A stretch of DNA of 64,000 nt from Microbacterium sp. 8M (GTDB lineage: Bacteria; Actinomycetota; Actinomycetes; Actinomycetales; Microbacteriaceae): NCBI RefSeq assembly GCF_902506375.1, contig NZ_LR733284.1, positions 161,488-225,487 on the forward strand, written 5' to 3'. The notes beneath the pieces were generated by a model, which searched no databases, was not told where the DNA came from, and saw nothing but the letters and a program-made list of their open reading frames with translations. This document shows, piece by piece, positions 44,963 through 53,547 of the stretch. Made by a program: the position numbers and the translations under genes. Every line of letters begins with the position of its first letter. The first letter of the stretch is position 1.

Positions 44963-45943
44963 ATGGCGACCATCTACGACGTGGCGCGCGTCGCCGGCGT
45001 GTCCCCCGCGACCGTGTCACGCGTGTTCAACGGCGTAGGCGTCTCGGAGGAGAAGGTCGTGGCGGTGCGCCAGGCGGCCGCGCAGCTGAAGTTCTTCCCG
45101 AACCGCACTGCGCGGACGCTCCGCCGGCAGAGCTCGGAGGTGATCGCGCTGGTGATCCCCGACATCGAGAACCCGTACTTCACCGAGATGGCGCGCGGCG
45201 TCGAGGACGTGGCGTCCGAGGCGGGGTACTCGGTGGTGCTGTGCAACACCGACGCCCAGGTCGAGAAGGAGCAGACCTACCTGCGCATCGCGATCGCCGA
45301 GCACATGTCGGGGGTGATCCTCGCCGCGGCGTCGGATCGCACCAGTCTCGACGAGATCATGGCGGCAGGCCGCCCTGTGGTCGCGGTCGACCGCACCACG
45401 GGCTACGAGATCGACGGCGTGATGATGGCCAACCGCGACGCCGGCCGCAGTGCGACCGAGCAGCTGCTCGCGGCCGGGTATCGCCGGATCGCGCACATCG
45501 CCGGGCCGGAGCACATCGAGACGGCGGTCGAGCGCGCCGACGGATGGCGTGCGGCGCTGAAGGCGCATGAACTTCCCGTGGATCCCGATCTGCTGCGCTT
45601 CTCGACGTTCCGCGTCGACGGCGGGCGCGAGACCATGGAGGAGCTGCTGGCCCTCCCGGAGCCGCCGGACGCGGTCGTCGCCGGCAACAACCTCATCGGC
45701 GTCGGCGCGATCCAGGTGCTCACCGAGCACGGGCTCACCCCGCCCGCAGTGGGCGTGGCCGTCGTCGGCTCGCTGCCGTTCACGACGCTGTCGCCGAGCG
45801 TGGTCACCGTCGTGCGCCTGCCCGCCCGTCACATGGGCGTGACCGCCGCCCGGATGCTGCTGGACCGGATCGGCGGCGACGACCAGCCCGCCCGCACCGT
45901 CGTGCTGCGCAACGAGATCCAGGCCGCGACCGTCACGCGCTGA
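44963..45943 (+). CDS. LacI-family repressor of the D-arabinan locus
   Basis: 326 residues. MATIYDVARVAGVSPATVSR is the LacI HTH, RTLRRQSSEVIALVIPDIEN the hinge and start of the sugar-binding core, with AAARMLLDRIGGD near the C-terminus. The four A/T-rich palindromes with central CG (GAAATCGATTTC) in this region have the form of LacI-family operators and flank all units of the locus, so this protein is their most likely ligand-responsive repressor. ATG 44963 follows AAGGCAGGG. Inducer is probably D-arabinose or an arabino-oligosaccharide. Confidence 0.93.
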   Translation: MATIYDVARVAGVSPATVSRVFNGVGVSEEKVVAVRQAAAQLKFFPNRTARTLRRQSSEVIALVIPDIENPYFTEMARGVEDVASEAGYSVVLCNTDAQVEKEQTYLRIAIAEHMSGVILAAASDRTSLDEIMAAGRPVVAVDRTTGYEIDGVMMANRDAGRSATEQLLAAGYRRIAHIAGPEHIETAVERADGWRAALKAHELPVDPDLLRFSTFRVDGGRETMEELLALPEPPDAVVAGNNLIGVGAIQVLTEHGLTPPAVGVAVVGSLPFTTLSPSVVTVVRLPARHMGVTAARMLLDRIGGDDQPARTVVLRNEIQAATVTR

Positions 45944-46019
45944 ACTCGGTTTCACGAAACCGGATCCTTCTCCTCCCGCACCTCGTCGGTGTGCCGCGTC
46001 ATTTCGGGCGATTGCGCTT

Positions 46020-46031
46020 GAAATCGATTTC
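46020..46031. promoter_or_regulatory. LacI-type operator, copy 4
   Basis: GAAATCGATTTC, perfect, 51 bases upstream of the kinase start, controlling the kinase-GH116-isomerase operon. Confidence 0.85.
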
Positions 46032-46081
46032 GCGTAGTGTGATCGCCGTCCGGCAAGGACGAGCGATCGAGGAGGATGCGC

Positions 46082-47623
46082 GTGCAGTGCACCATCGGTG
46101 TCGACATCGGCACCTCCAGCAGCAAGGGCGTCCTCGTGGACGCGCGCGGCGAGATCCTCGCCCAGGCGACGCGCACCCACGACGTGAGCCGCCCGCGCAC
46201 CGGCTGGGTCGAGATGGACGGCGAGATCTGGTGGGACGAGTTCGTCTCCCTCGCCCGGGAGCTGCTCGCGGCGACCTCGTCGGTCCCTGAGCTTGTCGAG
46301 GGGCAGGGGCCGGTGGAGGTCGCCGCCGTCGGCGTGAGCGGCATGGGGCCCTGCATCCTCCTCGCCGACGACGCGGGCGAACCGGTGCGACCCGCGATCC
46401 TCTACGGCGTCGACACCCGCGCCGGAGCCCAGATCGGCCGGATGACCGCCGAACTCGGCGACGACGAGATCACGCGCGTGGGCGGATCCGTGCTCACCTC
46501 TCAGGCCGGAGGGCCGAAGATCCTCTGGATCCGCGACGAGGAGCCGGACGCATGGCAGCGCGCGCGTCGGCTCTTCATGCCCGCGTCGTGGCTCGCCCAC
46601 CGTCTCACCGGCGCCTACGTGCTCGACCACCAGTCGGCCAGCCAGGTCTCGCCGCTGTACGACATCGAGGGCGAGCGCTGGCACGACGCCTGGTGGGAGC
46701 GTTATGCGGCGCCGGTGGAGCAGCCGGCGCTGCTGTGGGCCGGCGACGTCGCCGGCACCGTGACGGCCGAGGCGTCGGCGCTCACCGGGATCCCCGAGGG
46801 CACCCCCGTGATCGCCGGGACCATCGACGCGTGGACCGAGGCGGTCAGCGTCGGCGCGCACGGCGTCGGGGATCTCATGCTCATGTACGGGACCACGATG
46901 TTCCTCGTCGCGACCGGGGAGGAGACGCTGCGCACCCCGTCGATGTGGACCACGGCGGGCGCCTTCGCCGGCACGCGCAACCTCGCCGGCGGCCTGTCGA
47001 CCTCCGGCGCCCTCACCGGATGGCTGAAGGACCTCACCGGATCCGACTACCCCGAGCTGCTCGCCGAGGCGGAGGCGTCGGGCGCCGGTGCGCGGGGGCT
47101 CGTGATGCTGCCCTACTTCGCGGGCGAGCGCACGCCGATCCAGGATCCGGACGCGCGCGGCGTGATCGCGGGCCTCACCCTCGCGCACGGCCGCGGCGAC
47201 CTCTACCGCGCCGCGCTCGAGGCCACCGCGCTCGGCGTGCGGCACAACGTGCAGACCATGCGTGACGCGGGCGCGGACATCCGGCGGATCGTCGCGGTGG
47301 GCGGGGGGACGCAGGGCCGGCTCTGGCTGCAGATCGTGTCGGACGTCACCGGGCTCGTCCAGGAGGTGCCGCAGGTGACCATCGGCGCGAGCTACGGCGC
47401 GGCTTTCCTCGCTGCGGGCGCGGTCGCCGACCCCGCCCCGCGGATCGAGGACTGGAATCCCGTCGTCACGACGATCGCGCCGGATCCGGCCCTCGCCCCG
47501 GCCTACGACGCGCTCTTCGACCGTTACCTGCGGCTGTACGCGGGCACCGCCGATGTCGTGCACGAGCTGGCCGCGCAGCAGATGGCCGACGACGCCGGCA
47601 ACGGAAAGGAGGGGCGCGCATGA
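46082..47623 (+). CDS. FGGY-family pentulose kinase, probable D-ribulokinase
   Basis: 513 residues. TIGVDIGTSSSKGVLVDARG is the N-terminal phosphate motif, GVSGMGPCILLAD and MPASWLAHRLTGAYV follow, and IVAVGGGTQGRLWLQIVSDV is the C-terminal adenosine motif. Next to an L-fucose/D-arabinose-type isomerase it most likely makes D-ribulose 5-phosphate for the pentose phosphate pathway. GTG 46082 is chosen because GGAGG ends 6 bases before it; ATG 46076 touches that site. SVPELVEGQGPV (residue ~75) is encoded by a dispersed repeat inside the N-terminal lobe. It overlaps the GH116 start by 4 bases. Confidence 0.9.
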   Translation: MQCTIGVDIGTSSSKGVLVDARGEILAQATRTHDVSRPRTGWVEMDGEIWWDEFVSLARELLAATSSVPELVEGQGPVEVAAVGVSGMGPCILLADDAGEPVRPAILYGVDTRAGAQIGRMTAELGDDEITRVGGSVLTSQAGGPKILWIRDEEPDAWQRARRLFMPASWLAHRLTGAYVLDHQSASQVSPLYDIEGERWHDAWWERYAAPVEQPALLWAGDVAGTVTAEASALTGIPEGTPVIAGTIDAWTEAVSVGAHGVGDLMLMYGTTMFLVATGEETLRTPSMWTTAGAFAGTRNLAGGLSTSGALTGWLKDLTGSDYPELLAEAEASGAGARGLVMLPYFAGERTPIQDPDARGVIAGLTLAHGRGDLYRAALEATALGVRHNVQTMRDAGADIRRIVAVGGGTQGRLWLQIVSDVTGLVQEVPQVTIGASYGAAFLAAGAVADPAPRIEDWNPVVTTIAPDPALAPAYDALFDRYLRLYAGTADVVHELAAQQMADDAGNGKEGRA

Positions 47624-50349
47624 CGCGCCGTGCCCGCGGAATCCCGCACACCGCCGAGCGAGCCGCGTTCCTGCTCGGCGGCATCGGCACCGGAAACGTG
47701 TCCCTCGGTGCGCGCGGCGAGTTGCGCGACTGGGAGCTCGAGAACCACGCCGACAAGGACCGGCGCAACCCCCGCACCTTCTTCGCGATCCACGCCGCGC
47801 CCGAGGGGGCGGATCCCGTCACCCGGGTGATCGAGGCGCGGCTGACCGGGCGCCGCGACCTCGACGCGGGCTTCTCGTTCGACGACCTCGCGGGGCTGCC
47901 GCGTCTCGACGCCGCGACCATGTACGGCGAGTACCCCGTGGTCGACATCGACTTCACCGACCGCGTGCTGCCCGTCGAGGTGTCGCTGCACGCGTTCACA
48001 CCGCTCGTGCCGCTCGACGCCGACGCCTCGGGCATCCCCGCGGCGGTGCTGCGCTACCGGGTGGCCAATCCGGGCGCCGCGCCGGTCGTGGTCACCGTCG
48101 TCGGCAGCGTCTCGCACACGGCCGGTCGGGGCGAGCCGGGACCGGACGCGCCGTGGGGCATGCGCGGCACGCAGACGGTGCGCTGGCGCGACGACGGCGA
48201 GGTGCGCGGGCTCGACTTCGGCATCGACCTGCCCGAGGACGACCCGGGCTACGGCACGCTCAGCCTCACCACCACCGACCGCTCCACGACCGTGAAGCCC
48301 CAGTGGGTCACCAGCTACTGGCCCGACGGCGCCCGCATGTTCTGGAGCGACCTCACCGCGGACGGCCTGCTTGAGCCCGAGCCGCGACTGACGCTCGAGG
48401 ATCGCCCGCGCGGTCTGTTCGCCGAGCGGGACGGCGACCCGCACGCTCGGCCGCTGACCGAGGAGGAGATGCTCGCGAAGCTGCCGCGGCTGCGCACGGG
48501 ATCCCTGGGCATCGTGCACACGCTCGTGCCCGGCGAGACGCGCGACTTCGAGTTCGTGCTGAGCTGGTCGTTCCCGAACCGCCGTCGCGGCTGGCACGGC
48601 CACATCATCATGGACGACGCCCCCGAGGACCGGTCGCTGAGGGACCGCAGCGAGGATCGGTCCCTGAGCGAGCGCAGCGAGGATCGGTCCCTGAGCGAGC
48701 GCAGCGAGGATCGGTCCCTGAGCGAGCGCAGCGAGACGAAGGGCGCCCTGTCGCCGATCGTGCGCAACCACTACGCGACGCTCTGGGCCGACGCCTGGGC
48801 GGCCGCCGCGCACCTGCACCGCGAGCTGCCGGCGCTCGAGGCCGCGACCGACGCCTTCGTCGAGGCGCTCTACGGCGGAACTCTGGATCCCGTGCTCGCC
48901 GACGCGGTCGGAGCGAACATCGCCGCGGCGCGTTCCACCACGTGCTTCGTACTGGAGTCGCCGAACCCGGTCCTGGGGGAGGGGCCGGTGTTCGCCGCAT
49001 GGGAGGGATCCTTCGACCACGGCGGGTCCTGCGAGGGCACCTGCACGCACGTGTGGTCGTACGCGCAGACCGTGGCCTGGCTGTTCCCCTCGCTCGAGCG
49101 CAGCGCCCGGCGACCGGAGTTCCTGCTCGAGACCGACGACGCGGGCGCGCAGAAGTTCCGCGGCAACCGGATCTTCGGATCCGCGCCGTGGTTCATCGGC
49201 CCCGCCGTCGACGGCCAGCTCGGCACCCTGCTGCGGCTGCACCGCGAGTGGCGCTTCTCGGGAGACGACGCATTCCTGCGCGAGCTCTGGCCCGCGGCCG
49301 TGCGCGCGCTCGACTACGCCACGCGCGAGTGGGACCGCGACGGCGACGGCCTGCTCGACGGTGAGCTGCACAACACGTACGACATCGAGTTCCACGGGAT
49401 CGACCCGCTCGCCAACGGCGTCTACCTCGCCGCCCTGCGCGCCGGATCCCGGATGGCCGCCCATCTCGGCGAGACCGAGCGTGCCCGGTCGTGGGCCGCG
49501 CGTGCCGACCACGTCGCCGGCGCGATGGACGACGTGCTGTTCACCGGCGAGTACTACCGGCAGGTCATCGACGACGTCGACGTGCACCGCTACCAGTACG
49601 GCGACGGCGTGCTCTCGGATCAGCTGCTGGGGCAGTTCCACGCCTGGGTGAACGGCCTCGGCACGCTGCTGCCGTCCGAGCACGTCGACTCCGCGCTCGC
49701 CGCGATCGTCGCGCACAACCACCGCGACGACCTGTCCGCGCACGAGAGCACGCAGCGCGTGTACGCCGTGAACGAGGAGGGCGGTCTGCTGCTCGCCTCG
49801 TGGCCGCGCGGCGGCCGGCCGGCGATCCCGTTCGTCTACTCCGACGAGGTGTGGACCGGCGTCGAGCACCAGGTCGCCGCGTCGCTGCTCTACGCGGGGC
49901 GGGCCGACGACGCGCTGCGCATCGAGCGCGCGCTGCGCGCCCGCTACGACGGCACGTACCGCAACCCGTGGAACGAGATCGAGTGCGGCAACCATTACGC
50001 CCGCTCCCTCGCGTCCTGGGCGCTGCTGCTCGCGGCGACCGGAGCGCAGTGGGACGGCGTCGCCCGGACGCTGTCCTTCTCGCCCGTCCCCGGAGCCTTC
50101 GTCCAGGGCGACCGGCAGCGTTTCCTCTTCACGACCTGCACGGGGTGGGGGCGCGTGGACATCCGCGGCGACCGACTCGTGCTCCACGTCGACGGGGGAG
50201 CGCTCGACCTCGCCCAGCTGCGACTGCACGACACCGTGCTCGCGCGAGACCTGCGGCTGCACGCGGGCGAGTCGCATGCCCTGCAGATGACCACCCGATC
50301 GGCGCCCGCCGATCGCAGACCATCACCCAGTAACCGGAGAATCCCATGA
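47620..50349 (+). CDS. GH116 glycoside hydrolase, probable exo-beta-D-arabinofuranosidase
   Basis: 909 residues, no signal peptide. The N-terminal beta domain (FLLGGIGTGNVSLGARGELR, residues 17-36) and the (alpha/alpha)6 domain are those of GH116/GBA2 proteins. GELHNTYDIEF holds the candidate nucleophile Glu 582 and VYSDEVWTGVEHQVAA the candidate acid/base Asp 742. GH116 covers beta-glucosidases and, in Microbacterium arabinogalactanolyticum, an exo-beta-D-arabinofuranosidase that removes arabinan ends; context favours the latter. Residues 336-371 are four copies of EDRSLSERS (one diverged), a repeat insertion in the linker between domains. Both ends overlap neighbours by 4 bases. Confidence 0.9.
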   Translation: MTRRARGIPHTAERAAFLLGGIGTGNVSLGARGELRDWELENHADKDRRNPRTFFAIHAAPEGADPVTRVIEARLTGRRDLDAGFSFDDLAGLPRLDAATMYGEYPVVDIDFTDRVLPVEVSLHAFTPLVPLDADASGIPAAVLRYRVANPGAAPVVVTVVGSVSHTAGRGEPGPDAPWGMRGTQTVRWRDDGEVRGLDFGIDLPEDDPGYGTLSLTTTDRSTTVKPQWVTSYWPDGARMFWSDLTADGLLEPEPRLTLEDRPRGLFAERDGDPHARPLTEEEMLAKLPRLRTGSLGIVHTLVPGETRDFEFVLSWSFPNRRRGWHGHIIMDDAPEDRSLRDRSEDRSLSERSEDRSLSERSEDRSLSERSETKGALSPIVRNHYATLWADAWAAAAHLHRELPALEAATDAFVEALYGGTLDPVLADAVGANIAAARSTTCFVLESPNPVLGEGPVFAAWEGSFDHGGSCEGTCTHVWSYAQTVAWLFPSLERSARRPEFLLETDDAGAQKFRGNRIFGSAPWFIGPAVDGQLGTLLRLHREWRFSGDDAFLRELWPAAVRALDYATREWDRDGDGLLDGELHNTYDIEFHGIDPLANGVYLAALRAGSRMAAHLGETERARSWAARADHVAGAMDDVLFTGEYYRQVIDDVDVHRYQYGDGVLSDQLLGQFHAWVNGLGTLLPSEHVDSALAAIVAHNHRDDLSAHESTQRVYAVNEEGGLLLASWPRGGRPAIPFVYSDEVWTGVEHQVAASLLYAGRADDALRIERALRARYDGTYRNPWNEIECGNHYARSLASWALLLAATGAQWDGVARTLSFSPVPGAFVQGDRQRFLFTTCTGWGRVDIRGDRLVLHVDGGALDLAQLRLHDTVLARDLRLHAGESHALQMTTRSAPADRRPSPSNRRIP
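48625..48732. repeat. Four tandem 27-bp units of a dispersed repeat, in frame in GH116
   Basis: Units begin at 48625 (diverged), 48652, 48679 and 48706; the last three are identical (GAGGATCGGTCCCTGAGCGA with GCGCAGC). The element then runs into GAGACGAAGGGC, the end of the genome-type repeat seen at 11243, 12942 and 31097. Confidence 0.95.
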
Positions 50350-51977
50350 GCTACGCCATCCCCGCACCGACCGAGCGACCGGCCTCGGCACCGAAGACCG
50401 CCTACCTGATCGCCTCCGGCGACCTCCGCGAGTCCGCGAACACCGCGGGCTGGGCCACGCAGGTCGAGCTGGAGGCGGGGGTCACCGGCGTGCTGAACGA
50501 CCTCGGCTGGACGGTGATCCGGGCCAACGACGTGGATCCTGAGACCGGCCACGGATTCATCTCCAGCCAGCGCATGGGCATCGAGGTGTTCAAGAACATC
50601 CCGGTCGACGCGCCGCTCATCGTCGCCGAGGCCGTCTGGCAGTACTCGCACCACGTGCTCGCCGGGCTGCGCACCCATCAGGGGCCCATCCTCACCGTCG
50701 CGAACTTCGCCGGCGACTGGCCGGGCCTCGTCGGCCTGCTCGGCCTCAACGCGGGCCTGACGAAGATGGGCAAGCCCTACGCCACGATCTGGTCGGTCGA
50801 CTTCACCGACCCGTGGTTCCGTGAGGGGCTCAAGGAGTGGACCGAGACCGGCCGGATCACGCATGACGCCTCGCACGTCCGCGCGCTGCCCGAGCTCCCC
50901 GACAGTCCGGAGAAGCAGCTCGGCGAGGCGCTCGCCGCACAGCTGCTCGCCGACAAGGCCATCATCGGCGTGTTCGACGAGGGCTGCATGGGTATGTACA
51001 ACGCGATCTTCGACGACGAGCTGCTCAACAAGACCGGCATCTACAAGGAGCGCCTGTCGCAGTCCGCGCTGTACGCGGAGATGCTGAACGTCACCGACGC
51101 CGAGGCCGACGCCGCCTACGACTGGCTCGTCGCGCACGGCATGACGTTCCGCTACGGCGAGGACGCGGCCACCGAGCTCACCCGCGAGCAGGTGCAGTGG
51201 CAGCTGAAGATGTACATCGCGGCGCTCCGCATCGCCGACGACTTCGGCCTGGACGCGGTCGGGATCCAGTATCAGCAGGGACTCAAGGATCTGGTGCCGG
51301 CATCGGATCTCGCCGAGGGCATCCTGAACTCGACCGAGCGGCCGCCGGTCACCTCGCGCGACGGATCCCGGATCCTGCACGAGGGCCGGGCGTTCCCGCA
51401 TTTCAATGAGGCCGACGAGGGCGTCGCGGTCGACGCGCTCGTGACCGACCGGGTGTGGCGGGCGATGGGCCTCGTGCCCGACAACACGCTGCACGACGTG
51501 CGCTGGGGCGAGCAGTTCGGCGACGACTTCGTCTGGGTCTACGAGATCTCCGGATCCGTGCCGGCATCGCACCTGGGCGGCTGGGACAAGGCCGAGGGCT
51601 GGCGGCAGGGCCACGTGTTCTTCCCCGCCGGTGGTGCCACGATCAACGGTGTATCGAAGCCGGGCGAGGTCGTGCTCTCGCGCATCTACATCGCCGAGGG
51701 CGTGCTGCAGGCCGACGTGTTCCGCGGCACGGTCGTCGAGCTGCCGGCCGAGGAGACCCAGCGCCGCAAGGACGCCACGAACCCCGAGTGGCCGATCGCG
51801 CACGTGGTGCTGCACGGCCAGACCCGCGACCAGTTCATGGCCCGGCACAAGGCCAACCACGCCCAGCTGGTCTACGCGCCCGACGCCGAGACGGCCGACA
51901 AGGCGCTCATCGCCAAGGCCGCGATGCTGAACGGCATGGGGATCCGGGTGCACCTCGTCGGCGACGTGAACATCTGA
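50346..51977 (+). CDS. FucI-type isomerase, probable D-arabinose isomerase
   Basis: 543 residues. The N-terminal domain (AYLIASGDLRESANTAGWAT; GLRTHQGPILTVANFAGDWP) and the metal-site domain (IGVFDEGCMGMYNAIFDDEL; LKMYIAALRIADDFGLDAVG; GIQYQQGLKD) fit the L-fucose isomerase fold. Enzymes of this family isomerise L-fucose and D-arabinose alike, because the two share stereochemistry. Here it should convert D-arabinose to D-ribulose for the adjacent kinase. Its ATG overlaps the GH116 stop by 4 bases. It is the last gene of the operon and is somewhat shorter than E. coli FucI. Confidence 0.88.
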   Translation: MSYAIPAPTERPASAPKTAYLIASGDLRESANTAGWATQVELEAGVTGVLNDLGWTVIRANDVDPETGHGFISSQRMGIEVFKNIPVDAPLIVAEAVWQYSHHVLAGLRTHQGPILTVANFAGDWPGLVGLLGLNAGLTKMGKPYATIWSVDFTDPWFREGLKEWTETGRITHDASHVRALPELPDSPEKQLGEALAAQLLADKAIIGVFDEGCMGMYNAIFDDELLNKTGIYKERLSQSALYAEMLNVTDAEADAAYDWLVAHGMTFRYGEDAATELTREQVQWQLKMYIAALRIADDFGLDAVGIQYQQGLKDLVPASDLAEGILNSTERPPVTSRDGSRILHEGRAFPHFNEADEGVAVDALVTDRVWRAMGLVPDNTLHDVRWGEQFGDDFVWVYEISGSVPASHLGGWDKAEGWRQGHVFFPAGGATINGVSKPGEVVLSRIYIAEGVLQADVFRGTVVELPAEETQRRKDATNPEWPIAHVVLHGQTRDQFMARHKANHAQLVYAPDAETADKALIAKAAMLNGMGIRVHLVGDVNI

Positions 51978-52038
51978 CCCGAACCGGATCCGGCAGTGAT
52001 CCGCGGCTGATCCGCGGCCGCGGGTCCGCGTACGAGCG

Positions 52039-52137
52039 ACGCCTGCAGGATGGGGCGACGGATGCACGACGGATCCGGGCTTCCGGTCCTGCATCCGTCG
52101 CGGCGTCCTGCATCCGCCGCGGCGTCCCGCATCCGGC
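52039..52137. repeat. CTGCATCCGTCGC-type repeat behind the isomerase operon
   Basis: GACGCCTGCAGGAT starts the element; CGACGGATGCA (52056-52066) pairs with TGCATCCGTCG (52090-52100), and GTCCTGCATCCG is repeated behind it. The same blocks occur at 219-301. It may end the kinase-GH116-isomerase transcript. Confidence 0.7.
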
Positions 52138-52179
52138 CGCCTCTTGAACCGCGTGCCGGGCGGGCGGAGGATCGGACCC

Positions 52180-52590
52180 ATGGCGACGATCGACGATGTG
52201 CGCGACCTGGTGCTCGCCCTCCCCGGCGTCGAGGAACGGGTGGGCGGCCACACCGGCGAGCCGGCCTGGCGCTGCAACGGCGGTCAGATCGCGTGGATGC
52301 GGGGGCCGCGGAAGACGGATCTGGCCCAGCTCGCCGAACTCGGCCGCACCTGGCCGGACGGGCCCGTGCTCGCGGTGCGCACGGAGAGCGCCGCGCTCGC
52401 CGAGGCGCTGATCGCCGCGGATCCGAAGGTCTTCTTCACGATCCCGCATTTCGCCGGCTACCCGGCCGTGCTGATGCGCCTCGACGTCATCGAGCGGGAT
52501 CACCTCGGCGAACTCCTGGCGGACGCCTGGCTGCTGCGCGCCCCGAAGGCCGTCGCCCTGCAGTGGCTCGACGAGCGCGGGCTCGCGTAG
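52180..52590 (+). CDS. MmcQ/YjbR family protein
   Basis: 136 residues. ATIDDVRDLVLALPGVEERV, then KVFFTIPHFAGYPAVLMRLD and AWLLRAPKAVALQWLDE match the MmcQ/YjbR (CyaY-like fold) family, often annotated DNA-binding without proof. ATG 52180 has GGCGGAGG about 10 bases upstream. It is monocistronic between the repeat element and a hairpin. Function is unknown. Confidence 0.85.
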   Translation: MATIDDVRDLVLALPGVEERVGGHTGEPAWRCNGGQIAWMRGPRKTDLAQLAELGRTWPDGPVLAVRTESAALAEALIAADPKVFFTIPHFAGYPAVLMRLDVIERDHLGELLADAWLLRAPKAVALQWLDERGLA

Positions 52591-52604
52591 CGCCCGCGCG
52601 ACTC

Positions 52605-52671
52605 CGGTTCTCGCGTGAGACCGCACTCCGGGCGAGGAGTCTCATGCCGGATCGGGAGTCTCGCGAAACCG
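52605..52671. terminator. Nested hairpin between convergent genes
   Basis: CGGTTCTCGCG at 52605-52615 pairs with CGCGAAACCG at 52662-52671 (one bulge), and TGAGAC with GTCTCA inside. It separates the MmcQ gene (+) from the minus-strand gene ending at 52694 and shares the GTCTCATGCCG block with the hairpin at 23188-23258. Confidence 0.6.
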
Positions 52672-52693
52672 AGCGGCGCCCACGGGCCCAGGC

Positions 52694-53284
52694 TCAGGCC
52701 GGCGGCAGCCGCAGCACCGGCCCGGACTCGCCGACGGACAGGTCGTCGACGGTGCGCAGGGTGCGCGCGATCTCGTCCACCGCGCCGATGACCGTGCCGA
52801 AGCGCTCGCGGTCGGCGCACACCGCCTGAAGGGTGATGAGGTGCGTGCCGGTGTCCCAGGTGTAGGTCGCGAACGGCGGTGTGCCCGGCTCGACGGGCAG
52901 CGGCACTACGAGCTTCTCGCCCGCGCCGAGGTACGGGTTGCGGAACTCCTCGGTGTCGTCGTACTCCATCGGCATCATGGCGCGGGCGGTGCGCAGCTGC
53001 GGGGTGAGCTCCTGCGCGCTCGCCATCGCGACGATGAGCTCGGGCTCTGCCTTCCACGTCCACGCGAGCACGCGCCCATCGGCCTTGCGCATCAGGAACG
53101 GCGCGGCCTGGCTGAGCGCCCACGCGCCGAAACCCGAGCCGGGGCGCGGCGTCGCACCGACCGCTCCGCTGAGCTGGCCCAGGAGCATCCCGATCGCCGC
53201 TTTGCGATGCCGGCGGCCGCGGAAGCCCAGGGATGCGGTCACGGGGATCCAGCGGGTGGGGTCGGCGTCGGCGGCAAGGCGCAT
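52694..53284 (-). CDS. Protein of unknown function
   Basis: 196 residues, soluble, no signal peptide. Composition and G/C third positions are those of a real gene. Segments such as ASLGFRGRRHRKAAIGMLLG, EYDDTEEFRNPYLGAGEKLV and TYTWDTGTHLITLQAVCADR suggest an alpha/beta domain, but I recognise no family. ATG 53284 is the first start and lacks a clear ribosome binding site. It is divergent from the PL8 lyase. Confidence 0.65.
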   Translation of the reverse strand: MRLAADADPTRWIPVTASLGFRGRRHRKAAIGMLLGQLSGAVGATPRPGSGFGAWALSQAAPFLMRKADGRVLAWTWKAEPELIVAMASAQELTPQLRTARAMMPMEYDDTEEFRNPYLGAGEKLVVPLPVEPGTPPFATYTWDTGTHLITLQAVCADRERFGTVIGAVDEIARTLRTVDDLSVGESGPVLRLPPA

Positions 53285-53357
53285 GCTCCGAGCGTACGGT
53301 CCCCAGGTGAGCGTGAGCCGTGCGTGCCGTGGCCGTTCCCACCGCGCGGGGGCTTGC

Positions 53358-53432
53358 GGACGGTTCTCAGGACGGATTCGCGGATCCGCCCGGATCGGTG
53401 GCGAAAAGCCGGATCCAGCCTGAGAACGGTCC
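53358..53432. repeat. Inverted repeat in the gap before the PL8 gene
   Basis: GGACGGTTCTCAGG (53358-53371) pairs with CCTGAGAACGGTCC (53419-53432) with one mismatch; CGGATCC blocks lie in the loop. The gap also contains an unusually A/T-rich stretch at 53460-53475, a likely promoter for the lyase. Confidence 0.6.
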
Positions 53433-53547
53433 TTGGAAGGAACGGGCCTCGGCTTCCGGTAAATATGTACACCGCCTCTACTATTCCGGCGGGAAAGCGT
53501 ATACCGTGTTGCGGGCAACCCCTTTCCCTACCGACCGGAGGCCGAAG

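Noticed and set aside
48625..48745. Regularly spaced repeats resembling a small CRISPR array
   Set aside because: Units are contiguous 27-mers without spacers, in frame within GH116, and belong to a dispersed repeat family.
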